DNA from: Myrica gale | Lineage: Eukaryota > Streptophyta > Magnoliopsida > Fagales > Myricaceae | Assembly: GCA_963930655.1 (NCBI GenBank) | Contig: OZ005605.1 | Location: 1,867,501-1,931,500 of the forward strand | Reading direction: 5' to 3' | DNA length: 64,000 bases | Part shown: piece after piece, positions 33,101 to 45,069 of the stretch | Numbering within the stretch: the stretch's first letter is position 1 | Layout: every line of letters starts with the position of its first letter | Position numbers and translations under genes: made by a program | The notes under the pieces: model-generated | Databases searched by the model: none | What the model was told of the DNA's origin: nothing | What the model saw: only the letters and a program-made list of their open reading frames with translations

Positions 33101-35734
33101 ATGGTCATGAGGGCTCACCGTCGTTTCGAACCAATCTCGAAATGTAGCTCAGAGGGGCGTTCGAGCCAGACAGTGGCTTCGGACCTAGATGGCACGCTTC
33201 TCGTGTCGCGAAGTGCTTTCCCGTACTTCTTGCTTGTTGCTCTCGAAGCGGGTAGCCTTCTCAGGGCGCTGGTGCTTTTAGCATCGGTTCCTTTAGTGTA
33301 TTTCACCTACTTGTTCATTTCTGAGCCTATGGCGATCCAAACCTTTATCTTTATTGCTTTCGCGGGGTTGAAAATCAGAGACATTGAGCTTGTTGCAAGG
33401 TCTGTCCTGCCAAAGTTTTACGCTGAGGACGTACACCCGGAGACTTGGAGAGTTTTCAACTCCTTCGGCAAGCGATACATTATTACCGCGAATCCCAGAA
33501 TCATGGTGGAACCATTTGCCAAGACCTTTCTAGGTGCTGATAAGGTCATTGGGACGGAGTTGGGAGTGACAAAGTCCGGGAGGGCAACTGGGTTTGCTAA
33601 GAAACCAGGAGTTCTTGTTGGCGATCACAAAAAAACAGCCATTATGAAGGAATTTGGCACAAGCATGCCAGATTTGGGCCTAGGAGATCGAGAAACCGAC
33701 CATGATTTCATGTCTCTTTGCAGGGTGAGCTCTCATCATTAACCATTAATTCATTACTCGTCTTTCCTTTTCTGTTTTGCTAACTTGCATGTGAACATAT
33801 TTTGCACTTCCTTTTCTATCTCCATGGATGTGCTTATTCAATATTTCACTCCATGATCTGTTTCTTAGCTCTAAATAGGTAGTACAGACTACAGTTATAA
33901 AACTTTTTCTACATATTCTAAGATTTTCGATAGGTTTGGTGAGAGTGTTTATGACAACAGTGCTTGGTTCATGAACGTGTTCTTTCTTTGCCTCTCTTGG
34001 AAACCTTTAGGCTCTAGATGGCAATAAATTCAAGTGGTCCGCTAGGGTAGTGTTCACGTGCGTTTTAGACAGTATAATAACTTCCGTTTTTTTTAGCTCT
34101 TATTCCTCTTCCCTCCCTCCATGTATCAACTCCAAAATAATGGTCGTTCTCCAGAATTTCTGGTTTAAGCAGTTGTACGAACAACATTTACTTCAGATTG
34201 GGAAGAGAACTCATGACACCTGCCATGAGTTCTTCATGTACAACCACTCTTTTTATTCAACCCAAGCTTTATTTGGTGAACCTCATGGGAGAATTATGAA
34301 GCATTGATAATTTGCATCCGGTATGCGTTTCTCATCATTAATTGTGTAGGCACAATCCTCGTGACTTCCACCAAGAAGTTGTCTGTTTCTTTGTCAATTG
34401 GCTAGCTGTTACACTCAACGTCTCAGAACGACCGTATCGTTTTCTGGTTAGAGCCCCTTGGGACGTCGATGTCATCCGATTTCGGCCGGTTTCTACTTCC
34501 ACGGCAATAATATATATCCTTTTCGATCAATAAGGTTTTCCTAGAATCCTCGAGTAGTACTCCAAGCGATTCTTTAGACAATTAAGAAAATGACAATTAA
34601 CAACCTACCATCTTTATAAGCGAATTTATTATACACTTAGTTATTATAGAAATTTCCCTAACTAACTTGTATGCGAATAAATTAATCTTGTGTTTCAAAG
34701 CACGTTGGATATGTACTTAGGATGGAAAAAGAAGAAGCAATCTTATTCAACTGAGTAGTTAAACACGTACCAAATTAATCTAGTGACACAATTTAGGAAC
34801 ATTAATTTTATTTCCTGATGTCAATATTGTTTTACTCTAATTGTTCTTTATCTGCTGAGTGCAGGAAGGATACATGGTGCCAAGCACCAAATGTGAGCCA
34901 CTGCCAAGAAACAAGCTACTAAGCCCAGTTATCTTTCACGACGGCCGGTTATCTCAGAGACCCACCCCTCTGGTTGCCCTTTTGACCTTCTTATGGATGC
35001 CGATCGGTATAGTCCTCTCCATCCTCAGGATCTACCTCAATATCCCTTTCCCAGAGCGAATTGTCAGGTACAATTACAAGATCCTAGGTATCAAACTTAC
35101 TGTTAAGGGCAACTCTCCACCACCACCCAAGCAAGGCCATGGAGGTGTGCTCTTTGTCTGCAACCATCGGACAGTTCTAGACCCCGTCATCATATCCGTT
35201 GCCCTTGGAAGAAAAGTTAGTTGTGTCACATATAGTATCAGCAAATTCTCTGAACTGATTTCTCCGATTAAAGCCGTTGCATTATCAAGGGAAAGAGAGA
35301 AGGATGCAGCTAATATTAAGCGATTGCTTGAAGACGGTGACCTCGTGATCTGCCCCGAGGGAACCACATGCAGAGAACCCTTTCTCTTAAGATTCAGCGC
35401 TCTATTTGCCGAGCTGACAGATAGGATTGTGCCCGTTGCGATCAATACAAAACAAAAGGTGTTCTATGGAACAACCGTACGTGGCCACAAGTTGTTGGAT
35501 CCTTACTTTGTGTTCATGAATCCAATGCCCACCTACGAGGTCACCTTCTTGAATCAGCTCCCCACGGACCTCACTTGCAAAGGTGGGAAATCTGCAATCG
35601 AAGTTGCAAATTACATCCAAAGGGTGCTGGCTGGGACACTGGGCTTTGAGTGCACAAACTTGACAAGGAAGGACAAGTATGCGATTCTCGCAGGTACAGA
35701 TGGCCGGGTTCCACCAAAAAAGGAGAAGGCCTAA
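33101..35734 (+). CDS. GPAT8: Glycerol-3-phosphate sn-2-acyltransferase/phosphatase, GPAT4/GPAT8 type
   Basis: Land-plant enzyme that transfers an omega-oxidised acyl group from acyl-CoA to the sn-2 position of glycerol-3-phosphate, then removes the phosphate to give 2-monoacylglycerol, a cutin precursor; it acts at the ER. Two exons, 33101-33724 and 34865-35734, joined across a 1140-bp GT-AG intron, give 497 residues (family about 500). The N-terminal HAD-like phosphatase domain keeps motif I DLDGTLL (Asp28, Asp30) and [11 protein letters not shown] (Asp196, Asp200). The GPAT4/6/8 clade retains this phosphatase activity, whereas suberin-type GPAT5/7 lack the key residues. The acyltransferase domain has NHRTVLDP (His309, Asp314; HX4D), the [19 protein letters not shown] block (about 371-389) and [12 protein letters not shown] near the end. 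Membrane helices lie around residues 39-100 and 244-266. The sequence is closest to GPAT8/GPAT4 by recalled motifs such as [20 protein letters not shown]. Start is the first ATG; a second ATG two codons later is possible. Confidence 0.95.
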
Positions 35735-35815
35735 GATAGGGATAAAGCAAATCAATCCCATGATTGTCTGTATTTGAATTTTTTTTAACCATATGTTTAG
35801 AAAAAAGTTTATCAT

Positions 35816-35824
35816 AGCAATAAA
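35816..35824 (+). terminator. Candidate poly(A) signal of the GPAT gene
   Basis: CAATAAAAT about 85 bp past the stop codon fits a plant near-upstream element. Sequence match only. Confidence 0.45.
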
Positions 35825-35829
35825 ATCTG

Positions 35830-38820
35830 TTGTGATCGTTGCAATATTACAAACTATATGTGTTATGTACACTTTGGTTTTGATATATACAAGATGTTTA
35901 ATTAGATGCTGTTATACCAAGTCAGTTCCCAGATGGACTACTATGCTCTGTGCCCTACTATTTTCTGTAACTCAAATACTTTCACGCTGCTGCAGGCATG
36001 GCCGCTGTCCTGGCCAGGTACGCTACAAGTTTCAATCTTCCAGACCGGGAATGAATTCTCTCGTAAGTTCTCATTTTTGAATGAGTTCGATTTGACGAAG
36101 ATGATTCTTTTTCACCAATCTAACTGTCTATAGTTATTCACGTCATTTATTGAATAACTCTAACAGTAAAAATTACAATACTCTTTACTATGAGGTAGAT
36201 GACTGTAGAGTACTGTTAAATTTTTGGGAAGAAATCTCACCGTCTAATCGGACTCATTCGCGAATCCGTTTCCCCTTCCATAGTGAACTGGTTGTGTCAT
36301 TAATGGCGTTTTCACTTTGACATAGCATGTAGGACCAACCTCAAAAGGAAGAGACAAACAACAACTATCCTGCAGCCCTGTGACTATTTAGTGATTCTCT
36401 TTAAAGGGCCTCGCTGGCCGTGTCTGCACAGCATGCACATACGGCTCTTATTGCCTGTGCAATAAGAAGAAAATCTACCACAACTCCAGTACTCTCCTCT
36501 GAAACTAAGCTTATAAGTTGCACATAATTTGGCGTCTGATCTGTTTTGGAGGCGTCAATTTAAAGCTGCATATACAATTGTAGGCACAGTTGTAAAAACG
36601 GTTTACAGAAGGACAGTAACGTGTCAATTGCGCCAACCAGCAGAGTTTGTGGGGTCCTGGGTCATTGACTTTGTGGGTCCATTATTGCATATCTTACCTG
36701 TATTTTTGGGCTGGATATAAGTTATTTTGGTTAACCATTCATGGGTTTTTGTGCATGGTCCCTTCTCTTCAATCTTCTTGAACTTGATGGGGGAATTGCA
36801 GACCATAGGTCCATAAGCTACCTCTTTCTTTTATAATGTAACCAGCTCGATTGGGGTCAACCTAGATCTTATCAACTGATGTCTTCTGGATCAGTTATTA
36901 GTATACACCTGGATCTGACAGTGTAATATTAATACCCATAAATATTTTTTTTTGTAAAAAAACCATAAAAAATAATAGACAGACTGTAATATTAGCCGCA
37001 TTCATTAATTATCCATCTGGTCCAAGCAAGCTGTATCCATAACTGTACTCTTAACTCCCACATGCTTCATGCTTTGCCTGTACCTTCCCTTAGGAAATTA
37101 TAGGTCTGTTGAAAAAATGACACAAGTTACATATGCACATATATAAGTAGTTCTGCAAAAGACTAGTCTATATATGGACCACATGGGATGTCTTTATCTT
37201 TTGCTTAATTGCTTCCCCATTGAGAAGAAGCACTGTTTGGTCAAAAAAAGTTAGCCTAAATATATACGCAAGGTTTGGGGGCCATTAAGATTATGCTATC
37301 CCAATTATTATCCTCCCTCCAAGGAAGCCTTACTGCCTTGTCAGATCATCATGGCTTGTTAAGGTAACTAATTAAAGCACAAATGAAGACCCATTATAAT
37401 CCAAAAATCTTCATTAAAACAAAATCCTAGAACTTATACTAGATTTACTTGTGGACTATATATGATATCCACGAAATGGAACGCTTTTATTATACTGTGG
37501 AATATTCTTTTGGGATGAAGCAGCAAGTCTACTGAATGTGGCCCATTGATTGGGGACCCTACCTAATTAATCGTTTTTTCAATAATGTAACATGTTGAAG
37601 ATATGATTCGGCGGCTTCTCCGCTGCAATAAAGTTGTACCCACTGACTGCAAAGTAGCCAATCAGACAGACCCTTAAACGCTTGTCCAGGATCGGGCACA
37701 AAATTGGACTTCTCATTAGGCGCAAACGTGAAGAGTTGGGATTCAAGGGGTGAGAAGAAAAATTCAAGAACATTTGCCTAATTCCTCCCAAATTTTCTTT
37801 TTGAGCATACGAGCCAAATCCGACTCCAGTTAGATTGGGCTGGTCTATTGTCGAGCCCAGATTTTCATTTAATAGAAAATTTCACAGCGCGTTTTGTTAT
37901 AAATGTTTATCAAAATTTTGTTAAAATTTTATGTTGTTGTTAAAAGAAAGGTGGGTTGGAATTGGTAAATTAAAGATAAAAGTAAAAGTGCTTATCAAAA
38001 AATAATAAAAATAAAAGTAAAATTTTAAAATGTATTTAATAAAAATAAAATTTTGCTACAAACCAACGCGAAATCAGATTTAAGTGTTCTTTGGTTCTGA
38101 TTTTGAGCAAGAGTTTTTGTTCAGGCCCATACAAGCGTGTAGAACCAATGTAAGCCAACAAATACCCGACTCTCAAATCTCTCTCTTTTCTGACTAATCT
38201 CTCTTTACTTATAAGATACAACTATTTTTTTAAGTGTTAAATACATTTTTTATCCATCTACTATTAGGTTATGACATATTGTACCTTAAACTACTAATTT
38301 TGACACATTACACTTTTAAACTATCAATGTTAGATACTTTACACCTTAAACTATTTATTTTGACACATTACACTCTACAAGTACTAATATTAAATATTTT
38401 ACATCCTTCGTTTGACAATAATATCCGAGAAGATAATATATTGATAACAATATTTTTAATATATATAAAATGAGTCAAGAGTATTATTATTATTTTAATC
38501 TAAAAATTTGACAAAAGTATAAAAGATACAGGATTCAGTTGCCAGAATTCAACAAAAGTCAGGTTAACACATGTTATCGGCCTTAAAGGAAAGTTGAGAT
38601 TTGTTTGTTTCTGTGTCATTTAGAGAGCTGAAATGCGTATTTTGTCGGAAGCTCAGATTGATGGTTATACTCTCAGGTCGACAAGTGAAGAGGTCAACTA
38701 TTGGAGTTAAATGCAACAATGATGCCGAAGGTAGAGTTCCCTTTTACTTCAAGAAACCTCTTTTTTTTTTAAGTTGAAATAACTAATTTTATATATTAAA
38801 AGCACATAGAAAATTACGGC
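35830..38820. other. Intergenic, no gene recognised
   Basis: About 3 kb downstream of the GPAT gene without recognisable genes. It contains the 60-bp tandem repeat at 38281-38400. Confidence 0.5.
38281..38400. repeat. Two-copy 60-bp tandem repeat
   Basis: Units 38281-38340 and 38341-38400 share ACCTTAAACTA and ATTTTGACACATTACACT in register at exactly 60 bp. Similar 'TTAAACTA..TTGACACATTACA' wording is common in degraded plant repeats. Confidence 0.85.
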
Positions 38821-38831
38821 CCATAAGTAGA

Positions 38832-38871
38832 GCTCAAATGAGTTGGGATAAGTGTCCCAACTCATTTGAGC
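38832..38871. repeat. Perfect 17-bp hairpin with a 6-nt loop
   Basis: GCTCAAATGAGTTGGGA (38832-38848) and TCCCAACTCATTTGAGC (38855-38871) are exact inverse complements separated by TAAGTG. It lies about 80 bp left of the second LTR element. It has no poly-U tail or other sign of a known RNA gene. Confidence 0.9.
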
Positions 38872-38948
38872 CCTGTGATGATGTTCAATGTTGCTCTTAT
38901 TGTGATTGGAGCTGGTATTTACGGGCTTCACTTTTCTTGTTTGGTATA

Positions 38949-39302
38949 TGTTGGGGTCCACACTCATATGAGATAAACTTTGAATATAAGTAGACTTGTA
39001 GTGAAATTCTACTTCCTCCTTACTTCAGGTTTATCTGAGTTTTCTCTTAGTATTTTTCCCTATAAATAGAGGCTTATGTTATAGGAGAAAAAATACGTGA
39101 GCACGTGAGAGCGTGAGCATTAGGCAGAGAGAGAGAGGAATAGAAAGAGGGTGGTGTGACTATTGTATTGGGCGAGTAGAGTGATTTTCTTAAGCATTCT
39201 TAATAAAATTGCTCTGGGGTGGACGTAGGCTGAATTGGGGTCGTACCACGTAAATTCTTGGTGTTCCTTTTCTTTTAATTTTCGTGCCGCTTTTTCCCAA
39301 CA
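38949..39302 (+). repeat. 5' LTR of copy 2
   Basis: About 354 bp. Contains TATAAATAGAGGC (about 39061-39073) as likely core promoter and a GAGAGAGAGAGG tract, and ends CCCAACA directly before the primer site. Confidence 0.9.
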
Positions 39303-39770
39303 AGTGATATCGGAGCCTGGTTCGAGCAGCTACAATGGTTTTTCGGGGAGAAGCAAAGAAGGTCCGAAAATTTAAAGTGGTTCGATAAGGGGTCGTAGGT
39401 CGAAATAGCGTCGTCAGGAGCTCCGAGATGTGCCTCCACGCGCTGCAGGAAGTCGGAAAAGGGGCCGCCACGCACCACACGTAAGCATCCACGTCATCGA
39501 CACGTCAACAGTGGGTCCCAGGGTTTCACGCAGCGGTGCCATGTCAGCATGCCAAGTCAGGAGGTTGCCACGTCAGCAGAGAATATTCCGGCGAATCAAA
39601 ATACTCCGGAAGATTCCGATTTTTTTGTTCAGTGTGGTTTTTCGACCGGCTCAGGGGCTTTTAAGCCTATTTTCGAGCAGATCAGACCATTTCCTATTGT
39701 TTTAAGTCATCTCGGATCCATTGGTGCATTCATAATTGTGAAAATTCGGCCTCGATCAGTGTGAATTGAG

Positions 39771-40151
39771 ATGACGGAGAGTATGATTACCGATGTGATG
39801 ATGTTGTCTGCTACGAATTACATGAGCTGGAAACCACGGATGGAGGATATCCTTTATGCAAAGGATATGTATGATCCATTGGAGAACGAGAGCAAGAAAC
39901 CAGAGGAGATTGACAAGACAAAATGGAAGAAGATCAACCGGAAGGCTATAGGGTTGATTCGTCAGTGGATTGGGCCAGATGTATTCCATCACGTAGCCAA
40001 ATAGACAAGCGCTTTTGAACAATGGGACAAGAATACATGAGGCTGGGATAAATCCAAAGGAAAGAGTGGCAAGATTACCTGCTTCTATTGTGACCAAGAG
40101 GGACATATCAAGCGGAATTGTCAAAGTACAAAGCAGAGAAAGAGAAATCAT
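39771..40151 (+). pseudogene. Copia gag-like remnant with CCHC zinc knuckle, copy 2
   Basis: An open frame of 77 codons starts MTESMITDVMM and contains NYMSWKPRMEDILYAKDMYD and KWKKINRKAIGLIRQWIG, the N-terminal part of copia gag. After a TAG (40002-40004) and a TGA the same frame continues into CFYCDQEGHIKRNC (40080-40121), a CX2CX4HX4C zinc knuckle. The middle of gag is missing. The two stops mean no complete Gag is made from this copy unless read through. Confidence 0.8.
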
Positions 40152-40481
40152 TAGAAGCCTCAGTGGTGACTGATGACTCCAACTTCGTATAACATGCGGA
40201 AGTGTTTGGTGCCAGCCGGTGGAGATGCAAGAGCAGAGGAAGATACTGTTCTACATGGGTCCGACGGTATAAGCAGGGGATGCGGGCACCCTAGGCAGGG
40301 ATGCAGGACACTCGGATGGAAGTGTGGTTGATCGTCTAGTGACAAGATGCAAGAGGTGGTGAGCAATGAGAGCAACAGACACCAAAGTTACAGGAAGGTT
40401 CTACTGATGGAAACCCGGGAATTACTCAACCGAAAGATGTTAGGAAAAAATTCTTCTCTTATGGGTATGGAGGGGGAGAAT

Positions 40482-40809
40482 TGTTAGGGTCCACACTCAT
40501 ATGAGATAGACTTGTAGTGGAAGTCTACTTCCTCCCTACTTCAAGTTTATCTGGGTTTTCTCTTAGAATTTTTCCCTATAAATAGAGGCTATATTATAGG
40601 AGAAAAAGTAAGTGAGCACATGAGAACGTGAGCATTGGGCAGAAAGAGAGGAAGAGAAATAGAAATAGGGTGATGTATTGAGCGGGTAGAGTAATTTTCT
40701 TAAGCATTCTTAATGAATTTGCTCTGGGTGGACATAGGCCGGATTGGGGCCGAACCACGTAAATTCTTGGTGTTCATTTCTTTTAATTTTCGTGCCGCTT
40801 TTCCCAACA
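40482..40809 (+). repeat. 3' LTR of copy 2
   Basis: About 328 bp, beginning TGTTAGGGTCCACACTCATATGAG. It is shorter than the 5' LTR because a stretch after ATATGAGATA (containing AACTTTGAATATAAG in the 5' LTR) is missing; it also has several substitutions, so the insertion is not very recent. Confidence 0.9.
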
Positions 40810-40814
40810 GTATG

Positions 40815-41730
40815 ATCAAATCTCTATGCGCTCTTCGTGAGTGCTGATCTTATAAATCATTGCTTACAAACATAATGAAATCTGATAGGATGACTATGAT
40901 CCACGAGTCAACCAACCCCCAACATGACCTCTTTAGGTGCAGCCACCAAAGGGATGTAATTGTTTTTCCCTTTTTCTAAGCAAACTTTAGTAACAGTAAA
41001 CGACTGTCTACAAAGGAAAGTCATAGTTAACTACATGGGAAGGAATAGTTAACATCGCATGATTTTCCAATTAGCACCTGGCTATTCCCAAAGGATTTTT
41101 GCCCCCTAATATAACCAAAACACATTTTAACCTCCCAATCCTTGTTCTACCTAATATGTACCTATTAAAGAATTTACATGCACTCATTCATCAATAACTT
41201 CCCAGTCTTCAAATCCAAATACTACATAAATATGGTTCGAGTCTTATGTCAAAAGTAATCTTCTAATGGTTTGAGTCTTATTTCAAAAGTAATCTTCTAA
41301 CTTCCACTTAATTGTACCAGCAATGGTCCTTACTTTGGTTCACAGATTTAATAGAATGTCACGTCACACTTAATAAGGCGAGTACCCGTGTCTATTATGA
41401 TGTAAGATTTACCAGTTAGATTGAAATTTTATTAAATTTTTATAAAAATTTGGTAATTTTTGTAAATATATTTAATTGTAAATTAATTTTTATAAAAAAT
41501 GTAAAGAGATGATTTAATGAATATTTTTAATAAAAAAATATTATTGTAGTAAAAAAATATATGGAAAGAAGATTTAATTGATTTTTTAATTAAAAAAACA
41601 TATTAAGACTCATGTGAAAAAGTCATGAATTTTTGTTCATAACTGAACATCTCTCACACTTGAGGTTTTAGAAGTAGAGAAACCGAGGCCTTGCCAATGC
41701 CAGCGTGGCAGAAGACTCGTGCTATCAACA
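40815..41730. other. Intergenic, no gene recognised
   Basis: Spacer between the LTR element and RPN8. A very AT-rich stretch lies at about 41420-41620. Confidence 0.5.
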
Positions 41731-41736
41731 TGTGCA

Positions 41737-41743
41737 TATAAAT
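41737..41743 (+). promoter_or_regulatory. Candidate TATA box of RPN8
   Basis: TATAAAT about 124 bp upstream of the RPN8 start codon, followed by a CT-rich leader (GATCTCTCCTTCCTCTG). The spacing allows a leader of about 95 bp. Confidence 0.45.
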
Positions 41744-41866
41744 CATAGCTGGAGATCTCTCCTTCCTCTGTTTGGGTTTCACTCTTTCGACAAGAAACTC
41801 AAGAACAGAGCAAAGTACCCAAAGCCAAGAAAAAAGAACCCGAAAGATACTGTCTGAGAATTGCCG

Positions 41867-44800
41867 ATGGATGTGATCAAGTCCCAGCAAATATCATTGA
41901 GGCCCATCGAGAAGGTCATCGTTCACCCACTGGTTCTGCTCAGCATCGTCGACAACTACAACCGAGTCGCCAAGGACACCCGCAGGCGAGTTGTCGGGGT
42001 CTTACTTGGTAGCTCATTCAGAGGCACTGTTGATGTCACCAACAGTTATGCAGGTCCCAATATTTCAATTCTCCCCTTCGGTTTTTCTCTCTTTTGCCCG
42101 TCAATTTTCACACTTCTGTTTAGATCCATAGAAATTTGTGGACATTAAGCTTTTTCCACATACGGTTTTCTTAATTGTTTAGTCTAAGTTAGGGTGAGAA
42201 TTAGGGTCGCTAATGATCTATCTAATTCCTGTTACTTAGGTGCGATTCGTTAGTGTTTGAGTATTTAACCTAATGTGGTTGGGGTTTGGGCTTGTTTAAA
42301 GTGGTTGAATTTTTAGTTTTACGGTTAAGCACTTTTGGTAGTTATAGTCGGTACTGTGGTGTGTGGGACCTTAATTTGTGAAGTTTTGGAGAATTTAATG
42401 GTTTGGCTTGGAAGTTTAAATTTCTGAAACTGTAGCTATTGCTTGCAATTGTAAGGTCCAGCACTTGGTGCCTTATTTGTGAAGTTCAATTTGACAATAT
42501 AGTCACTGCTAATTCAAAATGATTACAATTGGGGTTGAGGCTCCATACAGCATTTTTGTTATCTTGATAGATTGCTTCTTTTTTAAACGACCAAATTTGT
42601 AAATTTGGAGTTCTGATAATGTTGGGGACAAACTCATGGAACTTGATGACTTTCCAAGAAGGAAAAAAAACTAAATTTCGATTAGAATAATCAGTGTGGT
42701 CTCAAGTGAATGAGTGGCTGCTATGGCCTTTATGTCTTGTAACTAAAGCAAGTGTAGTAGTAAGGACTAGTGTGGTACAAAATATTCAGAATATGGATAA
42801 GTTAGGCTTGTTAGTTTTACTTTTTTGCTTTCCGAAAGGACCTTCGGAAGGAATTGATTCTTTTTGCTTAATGTTTCTAGTGTTAGATATCACCATCTTG
42901 TAGAGTACTTGGGCAATTTTACTGGTCAAAGGCTTTCTAAAATTTTATGACAATTTACTGATGATGCATAGTCTGACGATAGTTCGGTCAGGATTCCTTT
43001 AACTAAAGGAAGATCTTGTTATTTCAGTGCCCTTTGAAGAAGATGACAAGGACCCAAGTATTTGGTTTCTGGATCACAACTATCATGAAGCAATGTTTTC
43101 AATGTTCAAGAGAATCAATGGTATTTCTTGTTTTACTTTAAGGGTGAATCACGCCTGGTTAAAGATTTTCATGGTGAGCTCTAATTTTTCTCTGTATGTG
43201 GATCTTTAATAATATTTCAGCTAAGGAGCATGTGGTTGGTTGGTATAGTACAGGCCCAAAGCTACGGGAGAATGATCTAGATATTCACAGATTATTCCAT
43301 AAGTAAGGAATGATTCTCCTGCTCTTGCATTTACTGTTACACTTTGTGTCTCTTCTGTCTTTAACAAATACCATGTACAGTACATTATTGTTATACCCTA
43401 TCAAATTTTTATGGAACCCTATATTAAACCAGTATGAGGCTTTGGAATTATATCAACATATAAATGTGTTTTATGGGTGAGTTTGGAACATATTCTGTAG
43501 GTGTTTCTTAGGTCCATTTTGTGATTAATTTCTTTACTGTATTGTAGCTATGTCCCAAATCCTGTCTTGGTCATTATTGATGTCCAGCCTAAAGAGATGG
43601 GGATACCCACTAAGGCTTACTATGATGTTGAAGAAGTAAAAGAGGTTAGCAAATTATTGTAGTTTCTTATCTAATACATTTATATTGAGAGTTTATAGGG
43701 CTTACCGTTGAACGTAGTTCCTATGAAGTTACTCATTGCCCGTCAAGCTGCATCAGCAGTTGTCCTCCTTGATGTTAATCTAATGCTTGATTATGGGAAC
43801 AGAATGCTACACAAAAGAGCCAGAAGGTTTTCGTTCATGTGCCTTCAGAAATTGCTGCTCATGAGGTGGAGGAAATTGGTATGCCATGAAAAGAAAAATA
43901 CACACTACGGTTTGCATTTTCAAAATTTATAAATTGAAAGAAGGCACAAATTTGAGAGAATCCATTATACTGTTTGCATTTTCCCATCCATTACCTCTTA
44001 CATCCTCTTTTGTTTACCCTTAAACAGGAGTTGAACACTTGTTAAGGGACGTGAAGGATACCACCATTAGCACACTTGCAACTGAGGTTTTATCTCTCCC
44101 CCGGTTTCCTGCTTATTTGCTAATCAATCTTTTTAAAAGTTTCAGAAGTTAGATTTTCAATAAAATGGATGTTTATTTCTGAACAAAAATTTTTGAAGGA
44201 AGATAGTTGCTTTTGACTTTGTTCAGGTTGCTGGAAAACTTACTGCTTTAAAGGGTTTGGATGCACGGCTAAGAGAGATACGTGGTTACCTCGATCTTGT
44301 TATTGATGAAAAGGTTCCATTAAATCATGAGATACTTTACCATTTGCAGGTATGGTTTGTGTATTCTGTCGTCAGGTTTCTCAGAAAAATGGTATTTTCC
44401 AATGACGTTCTAAAGTTCGTTGATCTCAGTAATGTTCTAATCATTATGATCGACTTTTGTTATCCTGGTCCATTTACAGTTTTGTTCCCCCCTGTTCCAT
44501 GTTTCCTTGTATTTTAAATTTCAGGATGTGTTCAACCTGCTTCCAAATCTCAACGTGGCTGAGTTAGTCAAGTCATTTGCAGGTAATACAAGCAATAAAT
44601 ACTATACTATATTTTTTGGCTAGGTAGACGGGTGATCTGTTTATCTTTTCAGATTAGTTCTCCTAATTTAGGTGGTAGACAGGACATATACTGTTCATCT
44701 TTTAATTTAGGTTGTAGACAGGAAATATGTCTATATGTCGTAATTTTTTGTTTTTATTTCTTCTCCCTTGTGCAGTAAAAACAAATGATATGATGTTGGT

Positions 44801-45069
44801 TTTATATCTCTCCTCTCTCATCCGGAGCGTCATTGCCCTCCATAACTTGATAAGTAACAAGGTGACATGCCCTCTCCGGACACTAGTAATTCGCCCCGTT
44901 TTCGTTTTCCTTTTTATGGGTGGCCTGGCACAAATAGTAAACCTGTAATTTATTGGGCTGATGGATGTAGATTTTACTTTTTGAATTATGTTGTCAGATG
45001 TTAAACAAAGAACATGAGAAGGCTGAGGATGCAAAGCCGGCTACAGTCCCACCTGTTAGTGGAAGCTGA
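41867..45069 (+). CDS. RPN8: 26S proteasome regulatory particle lid subunit RPN8 (MPN domain)
   Basis: Non-catalytic lid subunit of the 26S proteasome (PSMD7/MOV34), partner of the deubiquitinase RPN11. Ten exons: 41867-42053, 43028-43120, 43221-43302, 43548-43644, 43803-43878, 44028-44086, 44227-44349, 44525-44582, 44776-44861 and 44998-45069. They total 933 nt, 310 residues, against about 308 in Arabidopsis. Diagnostic stretches are [80 protein letters not shown] and [20 protein letters not shown]. The MPN domain is in the first half. Where RPN11 has the metal-binding HxH motif this protein reads [15 protein letters not shown], as expected for inactive RPN8. A C-terminal helical part follows, ending in a short variable tail ([10 protein letters not shown]). 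Every junction keeps frame. Intron 1 (974 bp) has an unusual donor, GTCCCA, and intron 6 a weak one, GTTTTA. Confidence 0.96.

Larger units (their letters stand above)
38949..40809 (+). mobile_element. Small non-autonomous LTR retrotransposon (copia-type, gag-only), copy 2
   Basis: LTRs at 38949-39302 and 40482-40809, each starting TGTT and ending CCCAACA. The primer site AGTGATATCGGAGCCTGG follows the 5' LTR, and the polypurine tract ATGGAGGGGGAGAA precedes the 3' LTR. Flanking 5-mers are GTATA and GTATG. The internal part, about 1.18 kb, has only a gag remnant with a zinc knuckle and no pol domains. It shares LTR, leader, gag and 3' regions with the copy at 6000-7682, so this is a multicopy non-autonomous family (TR-GAG-like) that must borrow enzymes from a full copia element. 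Confidence 0.9.

Noticed and set aside
38832-38871. Hairpin as a microRNA precursor
   Set aside because: A 17-bp stem with a 6-nt loop is too short for a plant DCL1 substrate, and I recognise no known miRNA sequence in it.
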